From the NCBI GenBank assembly GCA_020073495.1, contig JAIQFD010000002.1, positions 372,001 through 436,000 of the forward strand: DNA of 64,000 bases. The letters run 5' to 3'. Within the stretch, counting starts at the first letter, position 1. The number at the start of each line of letters is the position of its first letter. The DNA is from Terriglobia bacterium (lineage in GTDB: Bacteria > Acidobacteriota > Terriglobia > Terriglobales > Acidobacteriaceae). Shown here piece by piece: positions 33,611-43,495 of this stretch. Under the pieces are notes generated by a model that was given only the letters and a program-made list of their open reading frames with translations, was not told the origin of the DNA and searched no databases. The position numbers were made by a program, and so were the translations under genes.

Positions 33611-34633
33611 ATGAAAGCCATCCGCTATCACGAGTTCGGCGGGCCGGAGGTCCTGCGCTACGAGGACGCTCCCGACCCGGTGTTGCGCAAAGACCAGGTT
33701 CTCATTCGCGTCAAAGCCTGCGCGCTGAATCATCTTGACCTCTGGTGCCGCAAAGGGCTGCCCAACTTGAAGCTGCCCCACATCAATGGCAGTGATGTCG
33801 CGGGCGACGTTGCCGAAGTGGGTGAGTACATCAAAGGCATCAACGTCGGCCAGCGCGTGCTGCTGGCGCCCATGACCTTCTGCAATCATTGTGCGCAGTG
33901 CGTCATGGGACGGCAGAGCTCTTGTCGTGAATTCACCGTGCTGGGGCATATGAACGACGGCGGCAACGCCGAATACATCGCCGTACCCCAGGTCAACGTC
34001 ATCCCTATTCCCAACGACCTCACCTACGACGAAGCGGCCAGCGTTCCCCTAGTCTTCCTGACCGCCTGGCACATGCTGGTGGGACGCTGCCAGGTCCAGC
34101 CGGGAGATTTCGTGCTGGTCTGGGGTGCGAGTTCGGGCGTGGGTACGGCGGCCATCCAGATCGCCAAGCTGTTCAACGCCAAGGTCATCGCGACCGCGGG
34201 AAACGAGGCCAAACTGGACCAGGCGCGTGAACTGGGCGCCGACTACACCATTGACCACTACAAGCAGACGGTCTCCGACGAGGTGAAGAAGATCACCGCC
34301 AAGCGCGGGGTGGACATCGTGTTCGAGCACGTGGGCAAAGCCACCTGGCAGGAGAGCATGAAGTCGATGCGCGCCGGGGGGAAGCTGGTGACCTGCGGCG
34401 CTACCACCGGCCCCGAGGCCAGTTTCGACATCCGCTTCCTGTTTTCGCGCCAGCTTTCGTTCCTGGGCTCGTACATGGGATACATGGGAGAACTGCACGA
34501 GGCGCTCAAGCACGTCTTCAGCGGCAGACTGAAGCCGGTAGTGGACAAGACCTTCCCGCTGCGGGAGGCGCGCGCCGCGCACGAGCGCCTGGAGAAAAGC
34601 GAGATGTTCGGCAAGATCGTGCTGAATCCGTGA
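33611..34633 (+). CDS. Zinc-dependent alcohol dehydrogenase-family oxidoreductase
   Basis: A 340-residue medium-chain dehydrogenase. The GroES-like N-terminal half has the structural-zinc-type cysteine cluster [16 protein letters not shown] (~96-111), and the catalytic-region C-x-L-N-H-L-D segment (CALNHLDLW). The Rossmann part has [18 protein letters not shown] (~177-194), indicating NAD(P)H binding. ATG 33611 follows a purine-rich ggagag. The mixture of zinc motif and quinone-reductase-like NADPH loop means the substrate class (alcohol or enone/quinone) is open. Downstream is nuoB, 64 bp away. Confidence 0.85.
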   Translation: MKAIRYHEFGGPEVLRYEDAPDPVLRKDQVLIRVKACALNHLDLWCRKGLPNLKLPHINGSDVAGDVAEVGEYIKGINVGQRVLLAPMTFCNHCAQCVMGRQSSCREFTVLGHMNDGGNAEYIAVPQVNVIPIPNDLTYDEAASVPLVFLTAWHMLVGRCQVQPGDFVLVWGASSGVGTAAIQIAKLFNAKVIATAGNEAKLDQARELGADYTIDHYKQTVSDEVKKITAKRGVDIVFEHVGKATWQESMKSMRAGGKLVTCGATTGPEASFDIRFLFSRQLSFLGSYMGYMGELHEALKHVFSGRLKPVVDKTFPLREARAAHERLEKSEMFGKIVLNP

Positions 34634-34697
34634 CCCGGAGTCTCGCGCTGCACGATGGGCATCTAAAGGAGTGAGCGGTTACAATAGCGAGTTGCAA

Positions 34698-35273
34698 ATG
34701 AGCGAGCACCTCAATCCGGAAGCCGAACGCGTCACCAACCCAGCCGGCGACTCACAGGGGGAGCGGCAGGTCCGCTCGGTGACGTTCGGAAGCGACACGC
34801 CTGAGGGCGTGGTCCTGACCAGCCTGGACAAGGCGGTCAATTGGGTGCGAAAAAGCTCGCTCTGGCCGATGAGCTTCGGCCTGGCCTGCTGCGCCATTGA
34901 GATGATGTCCATGGGTGCGTCGCGCTTCGATATCGCGCGTTTCGGCGCGGAGGTGTTCCGGCCGTCGCCGCGCCAGGCCGACCTCATGATCGTAGCCGGC
35001 CGGGTCTCGCAGAAGATGGCGCCGGTCATCAAGCAGCTCTACGAGCAGATGCCAGAGCCCAAGTGGGTGATCTCGATGGGCGCCTGCGCGACGTCCGGCG
35101 GAGTCTTCAATAACTACGCGCTGGTGCAGGGCGTGAACCAGTGGATCCCCGTGGACGTGTATGTTCCCGGATGCCCGCCCCGCCCTGAGCAGCTCATCTA
35201 CGCCATCATGGTTCTGCAGGACAAGATTATGAAAGAGCGGGGCAGCTTGAAGCGCGCGCTGAACCTGGCGTAG
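34698..35273 (+). CDS. nuoB: NADH-quinone oxidoreductase subunit B (NuoB), stand-alone gene
   Basis: A 191-residue complex I subunit holding cluster N2. The ligands are visible in order: [11 protein letters not shown] (tandem cysteines), [12 protein letters not shown], and [12 protein letters not shown]. The N-terminal ~35 residues are a variable extension. ATG 34698 is chosen; GTG 34671 is in frame but overlaps its own Shine-Dalgarno-like aaaggag. No other nuo gene is adjacent: it sits between a dehydrogenase and a decarboxylase. It either supplies complex I encoded elsewhere or is a second copy. Confidence 0.9.
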   Translation: MSEHLNPEAERVTNPAGDSQGERQVRSVTFGSDTPEGVVLTSLDKAVNWVRKSSLWPMSFGLACCAIEMMSMGASRFDIARFGAEVFRPSPRQADLMIVAGRVSQKMAPVIKQLYEQMPEPKWVISMGACATSGGVFNNYALVQGVNQWIPVDVYVPGCPPRPEQLIYAIMVLQDKIMKERGSLKRALNLA

Positions 35274-35372
35274 CTCACCCGCGCCGGGACCATTTTCCCT
35301 AGCACGATTTGCCGGATATCTGCGCTTCGCTCCGTCCAGCGGTGGAGTGACGTCGTAGAATAACCGCGCGAC

Positions 35373-36788
35373 ATGAACCCCCTAGAACTCTCACCGGAGA
35401 AATTCCGTCGGCTCGCTCAGCGCGCCGTGCAGGACGCGACCGACTACTTGTCGGGGATCGAGCGCCGCTCCACGTTCCCTCGAACCTCGGGGGACCAGAC
35501 CCAGAAGACATTTGCGGGGCCGTTGCCAGAGCAGGGAATGGGCTCCGCGGCCTTCGATGCGGTAAACCAGATCTTCGAGCATTCGCGCCCGGGCAATGGC
35601 CGCTTTTTCGGGTACGTCTTCGGCTCGGGAGAATCGGTGGCTTCCGTTGCGGACCTGGTGGCCAGCGTTGTCAACCAGAACGTCACCGCGTGGCGATCCG
35701 CCCCGGCGGCGGTCACCATCGAGCGCACGGTCGTGAGTTGGCTCGCCGAAGCAATCGGATGCCAAGGATTCACCGGCAGCCTTTGCGGCGGGGGCTCGTC
35801 CGCCAACCTGATGGCCCTCGCCATGGCCCGGGAGGCGAAAGCACCCGCAAACCAGAAAGGCGCGCAGCCGGGGATCGTCTACGCCTCCGATCAAGTGCAC
35901 ATGTCCATCCCCAAGGCGCTTGCTTTGCTCGGCCTGGGACACGACAGCCTGCGCCTGCTTCCGACCGACGAAGGCTACCGGTTGCGTGTCGAAGATCTGG
36001 CGCAGGCGCTCGAGTCGGACAGCCGGGCAGGGAAAAGGATCATCGCCATCGTGGCGTCGGCGGGAACGGTGAACACCGGCGCCATCGATCCGCTGCCCCA
36101 GATGGCCGAGCTGGCTGAGCGATACGGCGCCTGGTTCCACGTCGACGGGGCCTACGGGGCGCTCGCCGCACTGGCCGTGCCCGAGAGGTTCTCCGGGCTG
36201 GCGCGCGCCGATTCGCTGTCGCTCGATCCGCACAAGTGGCTCTACCAGCCGGTCGACTGCGGATGCCTGTTGTATCGCGATGCGGCTGCCGCGCAGGCCG
36301 CATTCTCCCACACAGGTGATTACGCCAAGGCGCTGTCACAAGACCTGCTCGAAGGATTCGCGTTCTTTGAAGAGTCGCTGGAACTGTCCCGTCGCTTTCG
36401 TGGGCTCAAATTGTGGTTGTCGCTCCGCTATCACGGGATGGCGGCATTCCGCGAAACGATCCGGCGCGATCTGGAGCATGCGCAACGGCTGGTCCGCAAA
36501 ATCGCCGCTGCTCCCGAACTCGAGCTTCTTTCTCCCACCGAACTGAGTGCCGTCTGCTTCCGCTACAAGCTGGGCAGCGATCTGGACGGCTACAACAGCG
36601 CGATCCTGCGCCGGGTCATCGAGCGCGGTCGCGTCTACATCTCGAATGCCACGCTGCGCGGTCGGTTCGCGCTGCGCGCCTGCTTCGTCAACCATCGCAC
36701 GACGGACGCTGACGTGGACGCCATCGTCGACGAAGTGCTGGCGGCGGCCGCCGAGGTCCGTCCCGTCACAAGATCCCATGGCTCGTAA
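35373..36788 (+). CDS. PLP-dependent group II amino acid decarboxylase
   Basis: A 471-residue aspartate-aminotransferase-fold enzyme of the aromatic amino acid/glutamate decarboxylase family. The PLP lysine is in SLDPHKWLYQP (about residue 288); upstream GSSANLMALAMAR and WFHVDGAYGALA (Asp that holds the pyridine nitrogen) are intact. Substrate is uncertain (aromatic amino acids are commonest). Its end overlaps the GHMP kinase gene by 11 bp, so the two are co-expressed. Start ATG 35373 is the first in-frame Met. Length and motifs are normal. Confidence 0.88.
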   Translation: MNPLELSPEKFRRLAQRAVQDATDYLSGIERRSTFPRTSGDQTQKTFAGPLPEQGMGSAAFDAVNQIFEHSRPGNGRFFGYVFGSGESVASVADLVASVVNQNVTAWRSAPAAVTIERTVVSWLAEAIGCQGFTGSLCGGGSSANLMALAMAREAKAPANQKGAQPGIVYASDQVHMSIPKALALLGLGHDSLRLLPTDEGYRLRVEDLAQALESDSRAGKRIIAIVASAGTVNTGAIDPLPQMAELAERYGAWFHVDGAYGALAALAVPERFSGLARADSLSLDPHKWLYQPVDCGCLLYRDAAAAQAAFSHTGDYAKALSQDLLEGFAFFEESLELSRRFRGLKLWLSLRYHGMAAFRETIRRDLEHAQRLVRKIAAAPELELLSPTELSAVCFRYKLGSDLDGYNSAILRRVIERGRVYISNATLRGRFALRACFVNHRTTDADVDAIVDEVLAAAAEVRPVTRSHGS

Positions 36789-37812
36789 CGATTCTCCCAG
36801 CAGCGTGATCGCGCATGCCCCATGCCGCGTGGACTTGGCGGGCGGCACGGTGGATATCTGGCCGCTGTACCTCTTCCATCCCGGGGCATTGACCGTCAAT
36901 TTCGCGGTCAATGTCCGCACTCGCTGCCAGGTCCGGCCCCTGCGCGGGCGGGAGATCGTGCTGCGCTCGCTCGATACCGGCCGCGAAGACCGTTTCCGCA
37001 ACCTCGACGCACTGTGCGGCGCGCACAGGTTCAACCACCCTCTCGCCGGTCTCCTGACGCGCTTCTTCTCCCCGGTAGGCGGGTTAGAGGTCGTGACGCA
37101 TTCCGAATCTCCCGCGGGGGCCGGCATCTCGGGTTCTTCGGCGCTGGTGATCGCCACCACCGCTGCGCTCGCCCGCTACACCGGGCGGAAGGTTTCTTTG
37201 GAGGAGATCCGCGTGATCGCCCAGAACGTGGAGGCGCAGCTGATCCGCGTTCCCACCGGCTGCCAGGATTACTACCCGGCGCTGTACGGCGGCGTCAGTG
37301 CCATCCGCCTGGAACCCGACGGGATCCACCGCGAAGCCATTGCTGTCGATCCCGCTGAGATCGACCGCCGCTTCCTGCTGGTGTATACCGGTGCGCCCCG
37401 GCAGTCCGGCATCAACAACTGGGAGGTTTTCAAGGCGCACATCGGCGGCGATCGCAAGGTGTTCCGCAACTTCGAGGAAATCGTCTCCATTGCCCGCGCG
37501 ATGCACCAGGCGCTTGCTGCGGCCGACTGGGAGGAAGTCGCACTCCTGCTGCGGACAGAGTGGAAGCTGCGGAAGACCAACGCTCCTGGGATCAGCACCC
37601 CGCTGATCGACCGGCTCATCGTTGCCGCCGGACGCCAGGGCGCACTGGCAGCCAAGGTTTGTGGTGCCGGGGGCGGCGGCTGCATCGTTTTCCTGCTGCA
37701 GGAAGGCGCGAAAGAGCGGGTGGCTGAGGTCATGCGGCGGATGGGCGGTCAGGTGCTGCCTTCGGGCGTCGCCCGCGACGGCTTGATCGTCAGGAGCAGG
37801 AGGCGCACCTGA
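36778..37812 (+). CDS. GHMP-family sugar kinase
   Basis: A 344-residue GHMP kinase. Motif 1 is APCRVDLAGGTVDIWPLY (~14-31), the phosphate loop motif 2 is SPAGAGISGSSALVIATTAA (~110), and motif 3 is AAKVCGAGGGGCIVFLL. The LAGGTVDI sequence recalls kinases of heptose or fucose-type sugars rather than mevalonate. The start ATG 36778 lies inside the 3' end of the decarboxylase gene (11-bp overlap). Coupling to a decarboxylase is unusual and the joint pathway is not evident. A CPBP protease gene follows after 17 bp. Confidence 0.82.
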   Translation: MARNDSPSSVIAHAPCRVDLAGGTVDIWPLYLFHPGALTVNFAVNVRTRCQVRPLRGREIVLRSLDTGREDRFRNLDALCGAHRFNHPLAGLLTRFFSPVGGLEVVTHSESPAGAGISGSSALVIATTAALARYTGRKVSLEEIRVIAQNVEAQLIRVPTGCQDYYPALYGGVSAIRLEPDGIHREAIAVDPAEIDRRFLLVYTGAPRQSGINNWEVFKAHIGGDRKVFRNFEEIVSIARAMHQALAAADWEEVALLLRTEWKLRKTNAPGISTPLIDRLIVAAGRQGALAAKVCGAGGGGCIVFLLQEGAKERVAEVMRRMGGQVLPSGVARDGLIVRSRRRT

Positions 37813-37829
37813 GCTACTCGTGGTATCAC

Positions 37830-38717
37830 ATGGAAGACGGCCGCCTACGGCCGTTCTGGCGCTTCTCCATCTCCGTCCTCGTTTTCTTCGCGGCGAACTT
37901 CGTGGCCAGTTCACTGGCCGCGCTGATCGGTGGCCAAGACACGAAGCTGGTGCAGGCGGTTTTTCGCCCCGCACTCATGGCTGCGCTGCTTCTCGGGTAC
38001 GGGGGGATGCTGCGCGCGTTCGATGGCGTCGCTTCCCACCGGCTGGCTGCGATGGGCCTTCCCGGCGGGTGGAGGGCGCTTCGACATGCTCTGGCGGGAA
38101 TAGGGGTGGGAGCGGTGATGGCGATCATCACGGTCGCCGTAATCGCCTCGGCCGCTGATCTGAAGGTCGAGGCCAAGCCAATCCAACATGCGGCCTCGCT
38201 GTTCGTCATCGAGGTCTTCGTAGTGCTCAGTACCGCGGCCATGGCAGAAGAGGTGGCCTTTCGCGGCTACCCGTTCCAACGTCTCATTGAAGTTACGGGC
38301 CGGGGCGGCGCGATCGCGGCATTCTCCGCCGCGTTCGGGGCAGTTCACCTGAAAAATCCGCATGCGACGACGATAGGTTTCCTCAATACGGTCCTCATCG
38401 GCGTAGTGTTCGCCATCGCGTACCTGCGGGCGCGCACGCTCTGGCTTCCCTGGGGCATGCATTGGGCGTGGAATTTCTTACTGGGTGCGGTGATCGGACT
38501 GCCGGTCAGCGGTGTGGACATGTCGATCGGCTTCCGCACGCGGGCCCTCGGGCCGGTGTGGATCACAGGAGGCGCCTACGGGCCCGAAGCCTCGCCCGCC
38601 TGCACGATTGCCGTTGCGGTGGCTCTGGTGGTCGTGCTCGTTGCCTTCCGGGGGAGCAAGATTCCATTGAACAAACCGGCGGACGTAACCTCAGCCGGCG
38701 GCATCCAATCTATGTAG
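37830..38717 (+). CDS. CPBP-family intramembrane metalloprotease
   Basis: A 295-residue membrane protein with about eight helices, carrying the CPBP/Abi motifs: EEVAFRGYPFQ (motif 1, ~146-156), FGAVHLKNP (motif 2 with His) and HWAWNFLLG (motif 3, H-x3-N). These residues bind zinc in Rce1-like proteases. CPBP proteins act in prenylated-peptide cleavage, bacteriocin maturation or immunity; the role here is unknown. It lies 17 bp after the GHMP kinase and may be in its transcript. The start is within an apparently short leader. Confidence 0.85.
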   Translation: MEDGRLRPFWRFSISVLVFFAANFVASSLAALIGGQDTKLVQAVFRPALMAALLLGYGGMLRAFDGVASHRLAAMGLPGGWRALRHALAGIGVGAVMAIITVAVIASAADLKVEAKPIQHAASLFVIEVFVVLSTAAMAEEVAFRGYPFQRLIEVTGRGGAIAAFSAAFGAVHLKNPHATTIGFLNTVLIGVVFAIAYLRARTLWLPWGMHWAWNFLLGAVIGLPVSGVDMSIGFRTRALGPVWITGGAYGPEASPACTIAVAVALVVVLVAFRGSKIPLNKPADVTSAGGIQSM

Positions 38718-38794
38718 TGCCAGGAGCTTTGCCCGGCATTGCTATTCGCCGAAAAATGGCGAATGATATGTGCAAACACACCCACGAGCCGTTT

Positions 38795-39832
38795 ATGCCC
38801 CGTCACCCAGCCTTGATTGCTATTTTCGTGCTTCTCTTCCTCGGCATGGCCTGGGCGGACAAAGGCAAGAACAAGAACCAAGGGTCGCATCCCATCAGCC
38901 AGACCGGCCGGTTCGACATCATCCGGGCCCTCAACGGAGAATTGGTTTACATCCGCAAGCCGTTCCCCATGGGCACACAAGGGCTGACCATCACGCCCAG
39001 AGGGAAGCTGGTACCCGACGGCAAGGATCTCGAGCAGCTAGTGGCCGTCCATGGCCCTGCGGCCAAGCCGGGAGATCGCGTCCGCATCAGCAACCTGATC
39101 ATCAAGGACAAGGTGATCATCTTTGAGATCAATGGCGGTCCCAAGCACAAGAGGAAGTGGTATCACAACCTCGAGGTCGGAGGCGCTGGGGGCAGCACGC
39201 CTGTTGCGCCGCAGCCGGATGAACAGGCGTGGGGATCGTTCGTCGCGCTGCAATTCGACAAGTTCGTTCCTCAGATCACGGCGGACGAACTGAAAGAACG
39301 GCTCGCCGGGGTGTTCGACTTCCACGCCATGTCGTCGTTTGAGGCCTACCTCGAGGCCATCCCGTCCAAGGCCAGGGATGCCATCAAGAACCATCAGGTG
39401 CTGGTAGGGATGAACCGGCAGATGGTGCTCTACTCCATCGGTCGGCCTCCCCGGAAAGTGCGTGAGAAGGAAGGCGCGACCGAGTACGAGGAATGGATCT
39501 ACGGCGAGCCGCCCCAGGAGGTAAAGTTCATCCGCTTCGTCGCAGATGAGGTCGCGCGAGTGGAGATCATGAGCGTGGACGGCCAGAAAGCTGTCCGCAC
39601 GGCGAAGGAGATTGATCTCCGGCAGGAGACCCAGCAGGCGGCAACCAAGCCCGCGCCTCCTCCGGCCACAGCGCCCACGTTGCGTCGTCCCGGCGAGGAG
39701 GCGGAAGGAACCGGCGCGACGGCGAACCCACCAGCGCCGCGCAAGCCGGGCGACATCTCACACGACCCCGACGCTCGGCCCGGTACGCCTCAGCCCGGGG
39801 AGCCCGGAGGCCCTCCGCCTCCTCCACGGTAA
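38795..39832 (+). CDS. Exported protein of unknown function with a Pro-rich tail
   Basis: A 345-residue protein. ATG 38795 opens a signal peptide (MPRHPALIAIFVLLFLGMAWA); in-frame ATGs at 38756 and 38768 would add 13 or 9 residues before it. The mature part has no recognisable catalytic motif: a first domain (TGRFDIIRALNGELVYIRK), a central region with FVPQITADELKERLAGVFDF, and a segment like the SmpA/lipoprotein repeat (VGMNRQMVLYSIGRPPRKVR, followed by EYEEWIYG). The last ~90 residues are Pro/Gly/Ala-rich and disordered. Probably periplasmic. Confidence 0.65.
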   Translation: MPRHPALIAIFVLLFLGMAWADKGKNKNQGSHPISQTGRFDIIRALNGELVYIRKPFPMGTQGLTITPRGKLVPDGKDLEQLVAVHGPAAKPGDRVRISNLIIKDKVIIFEINGGPKHKRKWYHNLEVGGAGGSTPVAPQPDEQAWGSFVALQFDKFVPQITADELKERLAGVFDFHAMSSFEAYLEAIPSKARDAIKNHQVLVGMNRQMVLYSIGRPPRKVREKEGATEYEEWIYGEPPQEVKFIRFVADEVARVEIMSVDGQKAVRTAKEIDLRQETQQAATKPAPPPATAPTLRRPGEEAEGTGATANPPAPRKPGDISHDPDARPGTPQPGEPGGPPPPPR

Positions 39833-39880
39833 TCGCCACTTGCGGTTGGCGTCCCGTGCCCTGGGTCTTACACTGGTGCA

Positions 39881-41521
39881 GTGAAGATCGCCTTGGGCCA
39901 GATCAACCCCACGGTCGGGGATTTCGATCGCAACGCGGCCAAAATCATCCAGGTCTCTGAGCAGGCGCGTCAAGCCGGCGCCAGCCTGGTTGTCTTTCCG
40001 GAACTCGCGATCTGCGGCTACCCGCCTCGCGACCTCGTCGAGAAGCCCAGCTTCGTCGCCAAGAACCAGGAGATGGCCCGGAAGGTGGCCGAGGCCACGC
40101 GCGGTATCTCCGTGATATGCGGGCTGGTGACTCCCGCCAAGACAGAGACCGGCAAGTCGGTCATGAACTCGGCTGCGCTGCTCCGCGATGGGCGCGTTGA
40201 GTTCGTCCAGTCGAAGATGCTCCTGCCCACCTACGACGTGTTTGATGAAGTCCGCTACTTCGCTCCCGCCTCGAGGCAGGAATTGCTCCCGTTCTGCGGC
40301 CATCGGCTTGCCCTGACCATCTGCGAGGATGCGTGGAACGATAAGCATTTCTGGCACAAGCGGCTCTACAGCGTGGACCCGGTCGAGCGGCTGCTGGGTG
40401 CGGGAGGGACCTTCCTGCTGAACGTATCGGCTTCGCCGTTTCACATCGGCAAGAGGGAACTGCGATTCAAGATGCTGCAGACCATCGCCACCACGTACAA
40501 GGTGCCGGTGGTCTTTGTCAACCAGGTGGGCGGCGACGACAGCCTAGTCTTCGACGGCTCCAGCTTTGTCGCCGCGCCGGACGGACACGTCGTCGCGCAG
40601 GCCAGCTCCTTCGAGGAGGACCTGGTTTGTTTTGACACCGATACGCTGATCGGGGACATTCATCCGCAGGTGGAAGGGATCGAAGCCAGCGCCTACGCTG
40701 CGTTGGTGCTGGGTACGCGCGACTACGTGCGCAAGTGCGGCTTCGCCCGGGTGATCATCGGCTTGAGTGGCGGCATCGATTCCGCGTTGACCGCGTGTCT
40801 GGCTGTCGATGCGCTAGGAGCGGAAAACGTGACCGGCGTCAGCATGCCGGGTCCCTACTCCTCGCGCGGCAGTATCGACGACGCGCGCACTCTCGCCTCC
40901 AACCTCGGAATCCGTTTCGAAGTGGTGCGCATCACGGAGGTCTTCGACGCCTACTGCGAGTTGCTGAAACCGGTCTTTGCGGGCAGGGAAGAAGACGTGA
41001 CGGAGGAAAATCTCCAGTCGCGCATCCGGGGGACCGTCCTGATGGCGCTCTCCAACAAGTTCGGCGCCCTCGTACTGAGCACGGGCAACAAGTCGGAACT
41101 CGGTGTAGGCTACTGCACGCTGTATGGCGACATGGTGGGGGGGCTGGCGGTCATTTCCGATGTGCCCAAGACCCTGGTGTACCGCCTCAGCCGTTATGTG
41201 AACGCTCGCCGGCCGGTGATTCCCCAGGACACGCTGGAGAAGGCTCCGTCGGCCGAGCTACGGCCGGACCAGACGGATCAGGATACCCTCCCGCCCTACG
41301 ATATCCTCGACGTCATCCTGGAAGACTACGTCGAGTCATGCCGGACGCCGGAGCAGATTGCAGGCGACCACGGGTTCGATATCGCAGTGGTGCGCTCGGT
41401 CATCCGGATGGTCGAGCGCAGCGAGTATAAGCGGCAGCAGGCCGCACCCGGGTTGAAGATCACGGAAAAGGCGTTCGGCGCCGGCCGGCGCTTCCCCATC
41501 GCCCAGAAATCCGAACTCTGA
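39881..41521 (+). CDS. nadE: Glutamine-dependent NAD+ synthetase
   Basis: A 546-residue two-domain enzyme. The N-terminal nitrilase-type glutaminase (~1-265) has the catalytic triad in FPELAICGYP (Glu), QSKMLLPTYDVF (Lys) and ICEDAWND (Cys). The C-terminal NAD synthetase domain has the PP-loop IIGLSGGIDSALTA. It makes NAD+ from deamido-NAD+, ATP and glutamine in the cytoplasm. The start is GTG 39881, directly before KIALGQINPTVGDF. Length and motifs are normal. A DsbA-like gene follows after 12 bp, so they may share a transcript. Confidence 0.93.
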   Translation: MKIALGQINPTVGDFDRNAAKIIQVSEQARQAGASLVVFPELAICGYPPRDLVEKPSFVAKNQEMARKVAEATRGISVICGLVTPAKTETGKSVMNSAALLRDGRVEFVQSKMLLPTYDVFDEVRYFAPASRQELLPFCGHRLALTICEDAWNDKHFWHKRLYSVDPVERLLGAGGTFLLNVSASPFHIGKRELRFKMLQTIATTYKVPVVFVNQVGGDDSLVFDGSSFVAAPDGHVVAQASSFEEDLVCFDTDTLIGDIHPQVEGIEASAYAALVLGTRDYVRKCGFARVIIGLSGGIDSALTACLAVDALGAENVTGVSMPGPYSSRGSIDDARTLASNLGIRFEVVRITEVFDAYCELLKPVFAGREEDVTEENLQSRIRGTVLMALSNKFGALVLSTGNKSELGVGYCTLYGDMVGGLAVISDVPKTLVYRLSRYVNARRPVIPQDTLEKAPSAELRPDQTDQDTLPPYDILDVILEDYVESCRTPEQIAGDHGFDIAVVRSVIRMVERSEYKRQQAAPGLKITEKAFGAGRRFPIAQKSEL

Positions 41522-41533
41522 GGAAGGGATCTC

Positions 41534-42460
41534 ATGCGACGTCTTCTTTGCCTGGCCGTCTCCGTGCTTGTGCTTTTGTCCGCAACTCTCGCGCAAGAAG
41601 GCGGGAAGAAGAGATCCCCTTCCTCGCCTCCGCCTGTTCTCCTCCCCACCCAAGATACGGTGAACGCCTACATGCATCGCATGTTCGGCTACGACCCCAA
41701 CGTCAAATGGACGATCCTGTCTATCGCCGAGTCTGAAGTTCCCGGGATGGCGCTGGTGGTCCTGCGGGTCGGAGAGGGGGAAGGCCGGCTCACGCAGTTA
41801 TTCGTGTCCCAAGACGGACGACATGCGATCGTCGGCGAGGCGCTGCCCTTCGGCGACGATCCTTTCGCGGACGACCGGGCTCGTTTGGCGCGCGAGGCCC
41901 AAGGACCTTCGATCGGCGACGCGAAGGCCCCCGTGACCATTGTCGAGTTCAGCGACCTGCAATGTCCGAACTGCAAGGCGGCACAACCGCTGATCGACCG
42001 TCTTCTCGCTGAGGTGCCCACCGCGCGCCTCGTATTCCAGCATTTCCCGCTGGAGGCGCTCCACCCCTGGGCGTTCAAGGCAGCGTCCTTCGCCCACTGC
42101 GTAGCGCAGCGCAAGCCCCGCACCTTCTGGACCTTCATCCGCTCCGTCTATGACCACCAGCTCGACATCACCCAGGCGAATGCCAGCGACAAGCTCAAGG
42201 AACTGGTCAATGCGTCCGGGCTGGATGGGGTCGCCGTCGCCCGTTGTGTCGTCTCTGACGTAGCCAAGGCGGAGGTGCGAACTTCGATGGCGCTGGGCAA
42301 GGCGCTCGGCGTCTCAGGGACACCCACGCTGTTCATCAACGGCCGAAAGATCCAGAACCTGGGCCAGATCCCCTACGAGACCCTGAAAAAGCTGGTCGAG
42401 TTCGAAGCCAGTGAGGGACAAAAGATACGAGCGCCTGCCGCATCTGAGCCCGACCAGTAA
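41534..42460 (+). CDS. Exported DsbA/DSBA-like thioredoxin-fold protein
   Basis: A 308-residue protein. A signal peptide (~1-20, LLCLAVSVLVLLSATLA) is followed by a ~100-residue N-terminal domain and a DSBA-type thioredoxin domain beginning near 130 (PVTIVEFSDLQCPNCKAA, active-site cysteines C144 and C147). The cis-proline loop is SGTPTLFING (~255). It resembles periplasmic disulfide oxidoreductases of the DsbA/BdbD type; the N-terminal domain may be a dimerisation region. It is preceded by nadE. Likely role: disulfide formation or reduction in exported proteins. Confidence 0.82.
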   Translation: MRRLLCLAVSVLVLLSATLAQEGGKKRSPSSPPPVLLPTQDTVNAYMHRMFGYDPNVKWTILSIAESEVPGMALVVLRVGEGEGRLTQLFVSQDGRHAIVGEALPFGDDPFADDRARLAREAQGPSIGDAKAPVTIVEFSDLQCPNCKAAQPLIDRLLAEVPTARLVFQHFPLEALHPWAFKAASFAHCVAQRKPRTFWTFIRSVYDHQLDITQANASDKLKELVNASGLDGVAVARCVVSDVAKAEVRTSMALGKALGVSGTPTLFINGRKIQNLGQIPYETLKKLVEFEASEGQKIRAPAASEPDQ

Positions 42461-42499
42461 AAGCGGCTCACGCCGGCTTTCGCCTCAACGCGGGAGTCG

Positions 42500-43495
42500 C
42501 TAGGCGCCCGGCGAGGCCTCGCGCATGCGTCGCGCCGACGTCTCCGATGTCACCGGCGTGAAGTACACCTCTTTGAACGTATAAGACTTCGATTTCTTGT
42601 CCAGGATGGGTAGGATCTCGATGTGCCAGTGGTAGTCGTCGTCGATGGTCTTCCAGTAGTCGAGCACCTCGGACTTGTGCAGGGTGTTAGGCGAAGTGTG
42701 AAGCACCATGTGGAAGTCCTCGGTGATTGTTCGCATGCGCGTGAGTGTGCGCCGTAGCAGAGCCGCCATGTCGCGGAGCGTGCCCGGCTTGGAGAGAGCC
42801 ATGCGCTCGAACGACGCTTCGTGCACGCGCGGCATGAGCCAGGTCTCGTAGGGCACGCGCGGCGCGTACGGGCAAGTGGCGATGTAATCGCCTCGTGCCT
42901 CGACCACGCGCACCGCACTCTGCTCCTCCTGCGCCAGGATGTCGCAGAATACGCAGCGTTCTTTCTGGGCAAAGTATTCACGGCCGGCGCGCAGCTCGTA
43001 GAGCACCCGCCGCGGCACGAAGGTGGTGGCTGTCAGTTGCGAGGTCGGATGATGAAACTCCTGCCCCGAGGCGGCTCCGTGGTTCTTGAAGATGGTGACG
43101 TGCTTAAAGCGCCGGTCGCGTTTCAGGTCCGCGATGCGATGGGCCGCCAGCAACAGGAACTGCTCGATCTCGGGGTCGCTAGCGCTCCACAGGCAGCCAT
43201 CGTGTCGCGGGTTTTCCACCAGCACCTCGTGCGCCCCAACGGTCCGCATGCGGTCGTACAGGCCCTCACCGCGACGCTGCGGGTCCCCTTCGACGTGGTA
43301 GAGCGCCTTTGGGTGCACCACCGCGCGCGCCGACCACGGCCCCCCGTCCAGCGATGGCATGGAGGAAATCACGTGGGGTTGTTTGGGAGCGTTGGCGCAG
43401 TACAGGCACGCCTGCTCGCTCAGGGGCTCAAGCTCCGCAGGGTCATCGCCCGTGATGACCCAGGAACGTGTGATGGGGTCTTTACGGAGTTCCAT
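42500..43495 (-). CDS. galT: Galactose-1-phosphate uridylyltransferase
   Basis: A 331-residue GalT of the HIT superfamily. Zinc ligands appear as CLYCANAP (~31-38) and CVFCDIL (~182-188). FKNHGAASG is the typical N-terminal strand of the fold, and the HIT-type active site is DDYHWHIEILP, where HWHIE replaces the HPHGQ-like site of E. coli, as in many bacterial GalTs. It exchanges UMP between UDP-glucose and galactose-1-phosphate. Divergent from mutS across a promoter region. Other Leloir genes are absent. Confidence 0.82.
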   Translation of the reverse strand: MELRKDPITRSWVITGDDPAELEPLSEQACLYCANAPKQPHVISSMPSLDGGPWSARAVVHPKALYHVEGDPQRRGEGLYDRMRTVGAHEVLVENPRHDGCLWSASDPEIEQFLLLAAHRIADLKRDRRFKHVTIFKNHGAASGQEFHHPTSQLTATTFVPRRVLYELRAGREYFAQKERCVFCDILAQEEQSAVRVVEARGDYIATCPYAPRVPYETWLMPRVHEASFERMALSKPGTLRDMAALLRRTLTRMRTITEDFHMVLHTSPNTLHKSEVLDYWKTIDDDYHWHIEILPILDKKSKSYTFKEVYFTPVTSETSARRMREASPGA

